Assembly (NCBI GenBank): GCA_965216695.1
Contig: OZ244212.1
Coordinates: 4,030,001-4,094,000 of the forward strand
DNA from: G965216695 sp965216695
GTDB taxonomy: Bacteria > Pseudomonadota > Gammaproteobacteria > Pseudomonadales > Azotimanducaceae
DNA length: 64,000 nt
Direction of reading: 5' to 3'
This document shows positions 34,177 to 42,564 of the stretch, piece by piece (the first letter of the stretch is position 1; each line of letters starts with the position of its first letter). Made by a program: the position numbers and the translations under genes. Below the pieces are notes generated by a model. That model searched no databases. It saw only the letters and a list, made by a program, of their open reading frames with translations, and was not told the DNA's origin.

Positions 34177-35376
34177 TCAACCGGACGATGCGTCCGCCGC
34201 TGCCTCCCAGACTGCGCGCCCGTAGTTCTCGGCCGATTCCTCCCATACCAGCGACACGTGCGTGACGCCCGAGTTGATATCACGTTGAAAGCGCTGAATG
34301 GGATTGGTGAGATAGGTGGACGTAGCGCCCGCCATCAGTGTGAGTTTGTTCGCGACGCGGCCGATCAGTCTCGACACGTAGGCGGCATCCCGCTGCGACG
34401 TGAGTCCTTCGAGAGGCGACGGTGCGCCACCGGCTTCGCCCCAGCGCGTGAGTTCCGCCAGGCGGTGCCGCATGATCAGCTCCGCTGCGTGAATGTCGGT
34501 AAGCACCTCGGCGAGTTTCATCTGGTTGGCCACGCGCTCCACCTGTAGTTGACCGGTGAAGAGTGCCCGCTTGCCAATAAGCGTCTTCTGAACCGCATTT
34601 GCCATGCCGGTGGCCATACCGACCAGCGCGGCCGGGATGCCCCATACCGCAGGCCACGAAAACGGCAGGCGGGCGAGAGGCGTGCCGTGCGCGAGGCCGC
34701 CGGGTGTGGTGCCGAACGCAAGGTCCTGGATGCCAACGCAGCGATGGGACGGTACAAATACGTCGTCCAGAATCAGATCCTTGCTGCCGGTGCCGCACAG
34801 TCCCGCAACGAACCAGTCGTCTTCAATCGTGAGGTCACTCCGCGGTACCAGCATCCAGTCCAGGCACGTCGGGCTAGGTTTCAGAATAATGAACCAACTG
34901 GCGAAGTCGCAGCCGCTCGAGAACTTCCAGCGTCCGGAAAGCCGGTACCCGCCGTCTACGGTTTCCAGGTTGCTGTACGGCGCGAACGACGCGGTTGAAC
35001 ACAGTTGGTCCGGGCCATCTGCCCAGTATTCCTCCTGCGCTTCCATCGGAAACAAACCCATCTGCCAGTTGTGAATGATGAAGAGGTTGGCAATCCAGCC
35101 GCTCGACCCGCAGCCGGTTGCAAGCGTACGGATGCACTCAGCGGCGGTGTCTACGCCGAGTCCGTAGCCACCGAATCGCGTGGGTTGCAGAATTTTGTGG
35201 AAACCTGCTTCCCGGAACGCCTGCACCGTTTCATCGGATAGCCTGCGATCGGCCTCGGCCTGGGCTGACCGTTCCTGCAGTTGAGGTACGAGCGCTTCCG
35301 CGCGCCTCACCAGTTCGTCGCCGGTGGGTATGTCCGTATTCGTCGACCTTTCTTCGAGTTCGTTGTGTGCGCCCAT
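34177..35376 (-). CDS. Class D flavin monooxygenase, HsaA/acyl-CoA dehydrogenase fold
   Basis: The 399-residue protein has an acyl-CoA-dehydrogenase-like fold: EADRRLSDETVQAFREAGF, the ILQPTRFGGYGLGVD loop, GSSGWIANLFIIHNW, YRLSGRWKFSSGCDFASW and the VPSHRCVGIQDL strand. The sequence fits the flavin-dependent hydroxylases related to HsaA (two-component class D), which need a separate flavin reductase. It is followed in the same orientation by a PNPOx-like protein, whose family includes such reductases, so the two could be the oxygenase-reductase pair. Confidence 0.82.
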   Translation of the reverse strand: MGAHNELEERSTNTDIPTGDELVRRAEALVPQLQERSAQAEADRRLSDETVQAFREAGFHKILQPTRFGGYGLGVDTAAECIRTLATGCGSSGWIANLFIIHNWQMGLFPMEAQEEYWADGPDQLCSTASFAPYSNLETVDGGYRLSGRWKFSSGCDFASWFIILKPSPTCLDWMLVPRSDLTIEDDWFVAGLCGTGSKDLILDDVFVPSHRCVGIQDLAFGTTPGGLAHGTPLARLPFSWPAVWGIPAALVGMATGMANAVQKTLIGKRALFTGQLQVERVANQMKLAEVLTDIHAAELIMRHRLAELTRWGEAGGAPSPLEGLTSQRDAAYVSRLIGRVANKLTLMAGATSTYLTNPIQRFQRDINSGVTHVSLVWEESAENYGRAVWEAAADASSG

Positions 35377-35409
35377 GGCGTGCTCCCGTTGTGTTCAATA
35401 GGGTCCCGA

Positions 35410-35937
35410 TTAACTCGGCTGCTTGGACCCGACCGCGTTCACGCCCACAGCGTCGAGCGTTGCCTGACCCATCTTGCGGCCGTCGAAGCCGATGGTTTTT
35501 GTCGGTTCGAACTGAATGACTCGACGTTGCGGCGTGTTGTTCAGCTCCACGAACACACGTTGCGCCTCGTCGTTGTTGGGTCGTAGCCGCTTGGCGAGCG
35601 CGGGCAGAAACCAGTCCACCGTCGCTTGATCGTTGTGCACGGTGCACAGGCCCTTGTACGTGAGGCTCAGGCCCGTCGGCAGTTTGCTGCCTTTGCTGGT
35701 AATCGAGATCGAAGCCCGCGCATCACGCTGCACGGCCTGCACGCGAACCCGCAGCGACGATACGCTCAGCCAGAAGCATGCGTCTTTGAAAACGTACGAC
35801 ATGATCACGCCGACCGGCCAGCCCTCGCGGGTGCTCCACATGAAGGTGCATTCGTTCTGCGCTGCGATCAGCGCTTGAATGTCGGGGTCGTCGAGCGTGT
35901 AGGAACTTACGTCGTCGTAGTTGAATTGCTCCCCCAT
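35410..35937 (-). CDS. Pyridoxamine 5'-phosphate oxidase-like protein
   Basis: The 175-residue protein has a split-barrel layout: IAAQNECTFMWSTREGWPVGV, SLRVRVQAVQRDARASISI, then LTYKGLCTVHND and a C-terminal RRVIQFEPTKTIGFD. This is the FMN-binding PNPOx-like family. It may act as the flavin partner of the downstream hydroxylase or as an independent oxidoreductase. The gene is 33 bases upstream of that hydroxylase, so a joint transcript is likely. Confidence 0.75.
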   Translation of the reverse strand: MGEQFNYDDVSSYTLDDPDIQALIAAQNECTFMWSTREGWPVGVIMSYVFKDACFWLSVSSLRVRVQAVQRDARASISITSKGSKLPTGLSLTYKGLCTVHNDQATVDWFLPALAKRLRPNNDEAQRVFVELNNTPQRRVIQFEPTKTIGFDGRKMGQATLDAVGVNAVGSKQPS

Positions 35938-36147
35938 CGTGCGTACGCGCCCCCGCCGTTTAAGACCTTAAAGAACATCTTACGCATTCTGCAGCGCGTG
36001 CTGCACCTGGTGATTCCACGTGGGCGAGATCGCGTGGGTGTGGGAAACGCAGTTTCGATTGTTGGTGATCGAGACCCGTTATGGATCTAAAATTTATTTA
36101 TTTCAATTACTTATGGAACATATCGAGACGCTGATTGATGGGGCTTC

Positions 36148-36537
36148 TTATGCATCAATCGTGCGCTCGCGGCCCTTGTCGACGCACTCGTCGAGGGATC
36201 TGCAATCGCACGCGATCAGCTCCTTGAGGTTCGCCTCGACCTGTTCGAGCGCCTGGATCCTTGCGCGAATTTCCCTGCGTTTTGCGTCCGCGATCGCGAG
36301 CCAGTCAGCGCGACCGGATGCGTCGGCGTCGTAGAGTTCGAGCAGTTGTTTGATTTCGCTGATCGTAAAGCCCGCTGATTGGGCTAGCTTGATGAATTCG
36401 ATCTGGCGCAGGGCGCGTTCATCGAATACGCGCCGTCCAGACGTCTTGGGCTGCGGACCGATCAGGCCGACCTTTTCGTAGTAGCGAATGGTGGAGGCGG
36501 GAACCCCGACCTTGGCGGCGGCGTCACCGATCTTCAT
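36148..36537 (-). CDS. MerR-family transcriptional regulator with cysteine-rich C terminus
   Basis: The 129-residue protein starts with the MerR winged helix (MKIGDAAAKVGVPASTIRYYE), then the GRRVFDERALRQIEFI helix and a coiled dimer helix. The effector tail carries Cys110, Cys112 and Cys118 (ACDCRSLDEC), a thiolate site that could bind a soft metal or sense oxidants. It overlaps the preceding gene by 14 bases and so shares its promoter; the operator at 36942-36961 is the likely target. This is autoregulation through the operon. Confidence 0.88.
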   Translation of the reverse strand: MKIGDAAAKVGVPASTIRYYEKVGLIGPQPKTSGRRVFDERALRQIEFIKLAQSAGFTISEIKQLLELYDADASGRADWLAIADAKRREIRARIQALEQVEANLKELIACDCRSLDECVDKGRERTIDA

Positions 36538-36904
36538 TACGTGCGGCGCTGGCCGTAGGGCGTGATGCCAGATGATGTTCCGCAGCGGCCGCGAACATGT
36601 CCACGGACTTTGCGGCGTCCGGCGGTCCGCTAATCTGCAGGCGCAGCATCGGGACGCCGTTGGTAGTTGTGCGTTCTATCGAAAAGTTGAGGAAGCCGCA
36701 GCACTGGCGTTCCAGGTCCACGAACTCGGACAGTTGATTCTCGAGGCTGGCGCAGTCGGCGAAGGTGAGGTTCACGCCGTCGGCATTGCGGTGCATGCTG
36801 TGGAGCTTGGGAAGGAGCGTGCGTCGCGCGAGTGCACGCCGTTCACGAAACGCGTCGTCATTGAGTGAGCACGCAAGCGCCTGGCCGGCGTCGAGTCGGG
36901 TCAT
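36524..36904 (-). CDS. Small conserved protein with a CC motif, co-operonic with MerR
   Basis: The ATG at 36904, with AGGGG upstream, gives 126 residues. The core is a helix-strand pair with SEFVDLERQCCGFLNFSIER, that is Cys68-Cys69, plus a single Cys near residue 51. I recognise the pattern as a widespread, mostly uncharacterised small protein often encoded near metal-responsive regulators. The paired cysteines suggest metal binding or redox chemistry. It is the first gene after the MerR-type promoter. Confidence 0.65.
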   Translation of the reverse strand: MTRLDAGQALACSLNDDAFRERRALARRTLLPKLHSMHRNADGVNLTFADCASLENQLSEFVDLERQCCGFLNFSIERTTTNGVPMLRLQISGPPDAAKSVDMFAAAAEHHLASRPTASAARNEDR

Positions 36905-36933
36905 AATGGATAAACCCCTGTTGTGTTTTTCCC

Positions 36934-36964
36934 AGCCTGCCACTTGAACCAAGGTTTAAGTCAA
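36934..36964 (-). promoter_or_regulatory. MerR-type promoter with 19-bp spacer and palindromic operator
   Basis: Read on the minus strand, a -35 box TTGACT (36959-36964) and a -10-like CAGGCT (36934-36939) are separated by exactly 19 bases, the long spacer typical of MerR-controlled promoters. Between them lies an almost perfect 20-bp palindrome at 36942-36961 (ACTTAAACC-TT-GGTTCAAGT, one mismatch). The first gene starts 30 bases downstream of the -10. Confidence 0.7.
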
Positions 36965-36998
36965 GCGCGCACACGCGTGAGGTTGCGGTGGTGGCGGG

Positions 36999-37649
36999 CT
37001 ACTGCGCGGGGATCAGTTTTTCCTGCTCGTTCGCAATGCTGGTTACCAACTCGTTTTCGGGTTCAACCCACGCGCCGCGTCCTTTGTGGGTGACCAGGAT
37101 GCGCTTGCCGTTTGCGTTCCAGTCGCGAAGCTTGTCCCGCAACGCCGCGAGATAATCTGTGTAGGCACAGGCCGTGTTGGCCCAGGGGTCGACGACCCAT
37201 CGAACCTCGTCGGCCGTGCCGAGCACGAGGTATTCGTGGCCGAATTTACTGTCCTCCTTGAAGAAGCCGAGTATCCCGCCCCGGCTTGTATAACCGCGAT
37301 AGCCTATGAAGCACTTGTCGGGTGGTACGTGGTAGGCCTCGATGGCGATGTGCAACGCAACGCGCGACATCTCGCCGCAGTTCCCGGCTCGGGAACCCGC
37401 GTCGACGGCGGCGAGAATCTTGCCCTGGTCTACGGGCGTTTTGCCTTTTAGGTCGGCGCGGCGGTCGGCAAATCCGGCAGCCGAGATACCCCGGTTTTCG
37501 TTTCTGCGACTTTTCTGATCGGTACTGTTGTCGAGCTGCCATCCGCCGTCGCCGCGTGCGAAGTAGGCTTTGTTGCTCGACTTTACGTCCCCCTTGTAGA
37601 ACGCGCGGGCGTCTGCAAGAACGGCGGGTGCAATCTGATCGTAGGGCAT
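36999..37649 (-). CDS. Candidate cysteine hydrolase with a Cys-His-Asp triad
   Basis: The 216-residue protein shows no signal peptide. Three motifs are in the order expected for papain-like or deamidase folds: AGNCGEMSRVALHIA (Cys91), SKFGHEYLVLG (His138) and VRWVVDPWANTA (Asp154). Effector deamidases and transglutaminase-like peptidases carry the same triad order and similar spacing, but nothing here fixes the substrate or the reaction. The rest has no repeat or membrane region. The gene lies alone, close to the MerR operon. Confidence 0.6.
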   Translation of the reverse strand: MPYDQIAPAVLADARAFYKGDVKSSNKAYFARGDGGWQLDNSTDQKSRRNENRGISAAGFADRRADLKGKTPVDQGKILAAVDAGSRAGNCGEMSRVALHIAIEAYHVPPDKCFIGYRGYTSRGGILGFFKEDSKFGHEYLVLGTADEVRWVVDPWANTACAYTDYLAALRDKLRDWNANGKRILVTHKGRGAWVEPENELVTSIANEQEKLIPAQ

Positions 37650-37678
37650 GACCTTTCTTAGATGGTTCGAAAACGTCG

Positions 37679-40003
37679 CTACAGTGTACCCGTTGGCGCC
37701 GACTGCAACGCGTTCGCCCGCGCCGTTTCCGTTCGTGCCTCGGCCGTCTTTCCGAGGCGGGTCAGAACCTGGGCCAGGTTCCGGTGTGCGGCAGCGCTCG
37801 GCTGTTGGCGGATCAGCCGACGATAGGTATCGGCCGCTTGATCGAGCTTCTGCTGCTGCACGAGAACGTCCGCAAGTAATTGGTAGACGGCCGCGTTCTT
37901 GGGGTTGGCCTCGATGGCGTTGTTCAGCTGTACGGTCGCTTCCTCCAGTTCACCCAGTTGAGCGAGCGTCGCGCCAAGGTTGTAACGCGCCGAGGCAGCG
38001 GTTGGGTCCAGGGCTATAGCTGCCCGGTACTGGTCTGCCGCATCTTCGAGCATACCCTGCCGGGCCAGCACTACACCCAGGTCGTTGAATATCGCGGGTT
38101 GCGGTTCGATCGCCAGCGACTCACGGTAGTGGGCTTCCGCCAGCTCCAGTTCGCCGATGTCGATCGATGCCAGTGCCAGATTGTTGTGTGCCTTACTGTG
38201 TTGCGGGTCGATTGCGAGCGCTTTCTGAAGCACCGGCACGGCCTTCGCGCTTTCGCCCTTCTGAAAGAGGGCAAAGCCCATCGAGTTCAACAGTTCCACG
38301 TTGTCCGGTTCGATCGCCAACCCGCGTTCGTAGATGCGCACCGCGCCTGGGTAGTTGCCGGTACGTTCGTTGGCCATACCGGCACGCAGAAACGAGTACG
38401 CGTCCAGGAACTGTTCTTTGATCTGGGCGATCGAGTCGGCCGGAATGGGGACGAACTCCGGGATGTTGGCGGCGCGGTCCGTGTCGGTAAAGTGGTCGAG
38501 CAGTACCGGCGGTGTGGAACGTCCGTTGTCGTCGATGTGGGTCAGAAAGAGTTGCGTGTACGGCGTGAACGCCTTCGACGAAAACACCAGCCACTTGCCG
38601 TTGGACGACCAGCTGTGCCACGAATTCATCAGCGGCGTGTTCGCGCGCAAGCGCCGGGCTTCGCCCCCTTCCGCGGGAATGATGTACAGCTCGCTGTCGG
38701 GCATCAGCAGCATGTAGTTTTCCGCTTTACAGAAAACGATCCACTTGCCGTCGGGTGAGAACTTGGCGAAGAAGTTGCTCATACCGTTGTGAGATGCGCC
38801 CGCAATTGGCACCGCTTCGCCGCCGCGACCTTCATTGAACGGTACGCGGTAGAGGTCGTACTTGAACGGATGGTTGTCTTCGACGAATTCGGGCACATCC
38901 TTCTCGTCGAGCAGAATGCTGGTGGCATCCTCGATCGACGGTTTGCGGTAAACCTTGCTGCGCGCGAAGACGATGGATTGGCCGTCGGGACTCCACGTGG
39001 GGTTACTTTGCACGTAGTCCGGATCGTCGGCGCCGGGTAACGGCGCGTACGTTCCGGTTACCGTGTCATACACCACCAGAATGCCTTTGATGGGAAAGAA
39101 CAACTGGGAGAAGGCGATGTCGGGTGTCGCCACGAACACGGCCCGATCCTTGACGGTACTGATCACATACCGACCGTCGGGTGATACCTGTGAGAGAAGC
39201 CCGAACGTCGCTTCGCCGTCGTCGCGCTTGTAGTCGCTCCAGGTGATGATCTTCTCGTCGTCCATCACCATGTTCTGAGAAACCGGCAGCACGGCGTAGC
39301 CGCCTTTGTCGTTGCCGTAATCCACGTCGAGGCCGAGCGTGCTGCCGTCGTCTGCGAACGAATGGCAGTTGCCGCACACAGGCAGATTCTCCAGCACGAT
39401 ACGGGGGCGTTGTTCGGAGTCGATCGAACCGAAGCGCCAGCGGATCTTCGATGGATCCTGAACCGCGTCGATGAACGGTAGCGGCACTTCCCTATAGAAG
39501 ATGGAATCGGTAACGGGGTCTGTTGCCGTGCGGATGCGAACGCTTGCGGCAGAGCGCGCTGCGCTCGCGTCGTTTAGGCCGACGAACGCCACCTCGGCCG
39601 GACGATCCATCGTCTGCTGCTTCAGTCGCTTCCAATACTCCGCCGTGGGGCGCCACCGCGGTTCGTCCGACGTAAAGCGCTCGAATTGGTCGGCGCCGTC
39701 GAGCCGCACCAGCACCTGCCACTGCGCCACATCTTCGGTGGCGTCCGTCCACACGAACGTCGGCGCGACGATGTCGGGAGGAAACAGGGTGTCGTCCAGC
39801 GGGTACCGGATCGTGAGTTCGCCAGAGGCTGTGCTTGGAAACGTCACCGGCGGTGGCCCGCCGCAGCCGAGCAATAGACCGGCAAGAAGGATAGTCACGG
39901 CGGCGCGCTGCCGGGCGGCGGGCAGGCGTGGACACGGACGCGATTTCACTTCTCGGCGCTTGCCGGGTTGACAGCCATAGGCAACAAACGTTACAAACTT
40001 CAT
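37679..40003 (-). CDS. Lipoprotein with beta-propeller, embedded CxxCH heme motif and TPR repeats
   Basis: The protein has 774 residues. A lipobox LLLGC (Cys47) follows a long basic leader, so the true start may lie later (for example a GTG at 39949). A cytochrome-c-type CGNCH is at 210-214. TolB/WD40-like motifs with SPDG turns follow near residues 273, 337, 415 and 465. From about 545 to 765 there are at least six TPR repeats (ERTGNYPGAVRIYERGLAIEP and so on). It probably sits on the periplasmic face. If the heme motif is real it would be a heme-bearing scaffold. Confidence 0.75.
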   Translation of the reverse strand: MKFVTFVAYGCQPGKRREVKSRPCPRLPAARQRAAVTILLAGLLLGCGGPPPVTFPSTASGELTIRYPLDDTLFPPDIVAPTFVWTDATEDVAQWQVLVRLDGADQFERFTSDEPRWRPTAEYWKRLKQQTMDRPAEVAFVGLNDASAARSAASVRIRTATDPVTDSIFYREVPLPFIDAVQDPSKIRWRFGSIDSEQRPRIVLENLPVCGNCHSFADDGSTLGLDVDYGNDKGGYAVLPVSQNMVMDDEKIITWSDYKRDDGEATFGLLSQVSPDGRYVISTVKDRAVFVATPDIAFSQLFFPIKGILVVYDTVTGTYAPLPGADDPDYVQSNPTWSPDGQSIVFARSKVYRKPSIEDATSILLDEKDVPEFVEDNHPFKYDLYRVPFNEGRGGEAVPIAGASHNGMSNFFAKFSPDGKWIVFCKAENYMLLMPDSELYIIPAEGGEARRLRANTPLMNSWHSWSSNGKWLVFSSKAFTPYTQLFLTHIDDNGRSTPPVLLDHFTDTDRAANIPEFVPIPADSIAQIKEQFLDAYSFLRAGMANERTGNYPGAVRIYERGLAIEPDNVELLNSMGFALFQKGESAKAVPVLQKALAIDPQHSKAHNNLALASIDIGELELAEAHYRESLAIEPQPAIFNDLGVVLARQGMLEDAADQYRAAIALDPTAASARYNLGATLAQLGELEEATVQLNNAIEANPKNAAVYQLLADVLVQQQKLDQAADTYRRLIRQQPSAAAHRNLAQVLTRLGKTAEARTETARANALQSAPTGTL

Positions 40004-40085
40004 GAGGGGTACGTTAGCACTTCACGCGGGTGGCTGACGAATCGCTATGATCCCAACGACCACTCGATTCTGGAGCTTCCAGCTG

Positions 40086-41267
40086 ATGATGTACAAGCGC
40101 TTGATCTGCGGCGTCGCTGCCGTCGCCCTGATGAGCCTCACAACGGCCGTCAGTGCCGCGGTGCATACGGTAATGGCCGGGCAATCCATACAGGCCGCGA
40201 TCGACAACGCCGAACCGGGAGATACCATTCTGGTAGAACCCGGCACCTACCAGTCGGACCCGAACAGCTTGTACGGCCTGCACATCACCACGGACAACCT
40301 GCGCCTGATTGGCAAAGTCCGAGGAAAAGGCGAGGAAGGCAAGGTACGCATCCTTGCGAACGGCGATCAGGAGACCGGCATCTACGCGGCGCCTCCGGGA
40401 TGCAATTATCGAGACAGCGCATGTCCCGGCGAGCTGCAGGGCTTTTACCTGCGTGGTTTCACCGTGGAAGGTTTTCCGGTGAATGGAATTCAGACGCGCT
40501 GGGTCAACGGGTTTAAGTTTGTCCGCAACGAGTCGGTGAACAACCTGAACAACGGCATCTATCCGACGCTGTCCGCCAACGGTCTGGTGCGCGACAACGT
40601 GTCGTACGGATCGCTCGACACCGCGATGTGGGTTGCGGGGTCGGAGAATGTGCGTGTGATGGGCAATGAGGTATTCGGCAGTCCGATAGGGCTTGAGATT
40701 ACCGTATCCAACCAGGTGCACGTAAGCCACAACGACATTCACGACAACACGGTCGGTGTGGGTCTGTTTCACCCCAACGCAGCCGGCAACCCGCAATTGC
40801 CGGTTATGACCGACTGGGTGATCGAGAACAACCGGATCTACAACAACAATCTGCCAAACCCGGCACCGCCAGCCAGTTTTCAGGCGGGTTTGCCGCTCGG
40901 CGGTGGCATTCTGCTGTTGGGCGTGAGTGATCACGTGATCGGCGAGAACGACATACGCGACAACGACTTCTATGGCATCGGCGTGCTCGGTTGGTGCACG
41001 GCGTTATCGTTCGACCCAACGCGCAATTGCGTGGTTTCACCGCCGCAAGCGGATCCGTCCGCCAACAACAACCTGTTCCATGAGAACGTGCTCACAAACA
41101 ACGGCACCAATCCGCCGCCGCACCCGTTGGCACCCATTGCGTCGGATATTCTCTACCTGCAGACGCCGCCGTTTGAACCCGGCACCGGCAATTGCTTTAG
41201 GGACAATGTCTTTACCACCTTTTTCAGCAGCGAACCGGACGGCCAACTGCCGACGGCCGGTTGCTGA
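40086..41267 (+). CDS. Secreted right-handed parallel beta-helix protein
   Basis: The ATG at 40086 gives 393 residues and a signal peptide (LICGVAAVALMSLTTAVSA). The mature part begins AVHTVMAGQSIQAAIDNAEPGDTI, the classic start of a beta-helix. Regular N-rich turns follow: VRNESVNNLNNGIY, VRDNVSYGSLD, VSHNDIHDNTVGVG, IENNRIYNNN and IGENDIRDNDFYGIG. Such proteins include polysaccharide lyases, epimerases and surface adhesins; no catalytic signature is obvious. The divergent neighbour is the TPR lipoprotein. Confidence 0.82.
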   Translation: MMYKRLICGVAAVALMSLTTAVSAAVHTVMAGQSIQAAIDNAEPGDTILVEPGTYQSDPNSLYGLHITTDNLRLIGKVRGKGEEGKVRILANGDQETGIYAAPPGCNYRDSACPGELQGFYLRGFTVEGFPVNGIQTRWVNGFKFVRNESVNNLNNGIYPTLSANGLVRDNVSYGSLDTAMWVAGSENVRVMGNEVFGSPIGLEITVSNQVHVSHNDIHDNTVGVGLFHPNAAGNPQLPVMTDWVIENNRIYNNNLPNPAPPASFQAGLPLGGGILLLGVSDHVIGENDIRDNDFYGIGVLGWCTALSFDPTRNCVVSPPQADPSANNNLFHENVLTNNGTNPPPHPLAPIASDILYLQTPPFEPGTGNCFRDNVFTTFFSSEPDGQLPTAGC

Positions 41268-41324
41268 TAACCGCTCTCGCCTCACGGTCGTTCATCTCGG
41301 CCGTGGCGCCGCGGCTTCTGCGCC

Positions 41325-42533
41325 ATGACCGACGAGACCCTCGCCGAACATCACGAGATGTCCGGGTGTGCGCTGGTGCTTCGCCGCGTCGTGGGTCCAC
41401 ACGCGCGCGAACTGTTTATTCACGGTAAGTCACTCGACCCGAGTGGCGCGGACACGAGCGGGATCTCCGATTCCATCTACTCCGCATTGGGTCAGGTGCT
41501 CCGGGACAACGGCGCGGATTTCAACGCGGTTGTAGCCGAGTGGCTTTTCCTGGCACACGAGGATCAGGCGGCGGTAATCCGGACGGCACGCGAGCGTGTG
41601 CTCCGGGCGCACGGTGTACGGGATCCACGGTGCGCAACCACAGACATCGTGCAGCCGCCGCTGGCACCGGGAGAGGGTTTTGAAGTGATGCTGCACGTGG
41701 TTGTGCCGCATGAACAACCGACCGTCCAGTCGATTGCCGCGCGTGCCGAATGCAGCTGGGATGCGTGCGCCCGTCGCGCGGCGTCGGTGGTTCAGGTAGG
41801 GGGTGAGCGTCGGCTGTACGCTGGCGGAATACACGGCCGCGGTAACAGCGCGTTCGATCAGACACACGCCATGTTCGTCGAAGCCGAGAACCTGCTCGCG
41901 GCGGCGGGCATGCAGTTCAGCGACGTCGTGCGTACGTGGATTCACTTTCGGGAGATGGAGCGCGACTACGACGCGTTCAACCGCGGCCGACGCGCTTTCT
42001 TCGACGAGCGTCGTGTGGACCCGATACCGGCCAGCACGGGGATAGGCGGTGGCCCCGTTGCCGCACACGACCTGGAACTCGGCATTGTTGCGGTTCAATC
42101 GCAGCCAGCGCCCGAGCGTGTGGCCATGACCTCTCCGACACTCAACGAAGCGCCCGAATACGGAGCCGACTTTGTGCGCGGTCTGCGTGTGGCGCAGTCG
42201 AACGCGGTTGCGCTCTATGTATCGGGTACTGCGAGCGTCGATGAAAGTGGCGCAACCGCGCACGTGGATGACTTCGATGGGCAAGCGGAACGCATGCTGG
42301 TGAACATCGGCGCGCTGCTGGAACGACAGGGGGCAAGCTACCGGGACATCGTCTCCGCGATCACCTACGTGAAGCGACCCGAAGATGCCGGAACGCTCCG
42401 CGAAACGTTCCACACGGCAGGCTTTGTCGACTTTCCACACGTGGTGGTTGCGGCCGAAATCTGCCGACCGAATCTCCTGGTGGAGTCCGAGGTCTTTGCC
42501 GCGTTACCGGTGTCGAACGAAACGTCACGCTGA
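41325..42533 (+). CDS. Triple Rid (YjgF)-like domain protein, chorismatase-related
   Basis: Three Rid-like segments follow each other in one 402-residue chain. The first is residues 12-130 (LFIHGKSL, LGQVLRDNGADFNAVVAEWL). The second is 150-260 (LYAGGI, AENLLAAAGMQFSDVVRTWI, HFREMERDYDAFNRGRR). The third is 285-395 (LYVSGTAS, NIGALLERQGASYRDIVSAI, CRPNLLVESEVFA). Only the third keeps the CRP...LVE(S/I)E pattern that holds the substrate carboxylate in RidA. The C-terminal part resembles FkbO/Hyg5 chorismatases. RidA forms trimers of three single domains, so this chain may be a built-in trimer. Confidence 0.72.
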   Translation: MTDETLAEHHEMSGCALVLRRVVGPHARELFIHGKSLDPSGADTSGISDSIYSALGQVLRDNGADFNAVVAEWLFLAHEDQAAVIRTARERVLRAHGVRDPRCATTDIVQPPLAPGEGFEVMLHVVVPHEQPTVQSIAARAECSWDACARRAASVVQVGGERRLYAGGIHGRGNSAFDQTHAMFVEAENLLAAAGMQFSDVVRTWIHFREMERDYDAFNRGRRAFFDERRVDPIPASTGIGGGPVAAHDLELGIVAVQSQPAPERVAMTSPTLNEAPEYGADFVRGLRVAQSNAVALYVSGTASVDESGATAHVDDFDGQAERMLVNIGALLERQGASYRDIVSAITYVKRPEDAGTLRETFHTAGFVDFPHVVVAAEICRPNLLVESEVFAALPVSNETSR

Positions 42534-42564
42534 TGCGGCGACGTTGATCCCGGCCTAAGAACCG

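Noticed and set aside
36070..36120. An AT-rich stretch between the MerR gene end and the PNPOx-like gene start
   Set aside because: It may hold the promoter of the 35410 gene, but I could not read a convincing -10/-35 pair or repeat.
41430..42440. A 336-residue open frame antisense to the Rid-like gene
   Set aside because: It has no recognisable domain and is a typical antisense shadow of the plus-strand gene with three clear Rid-like modules.
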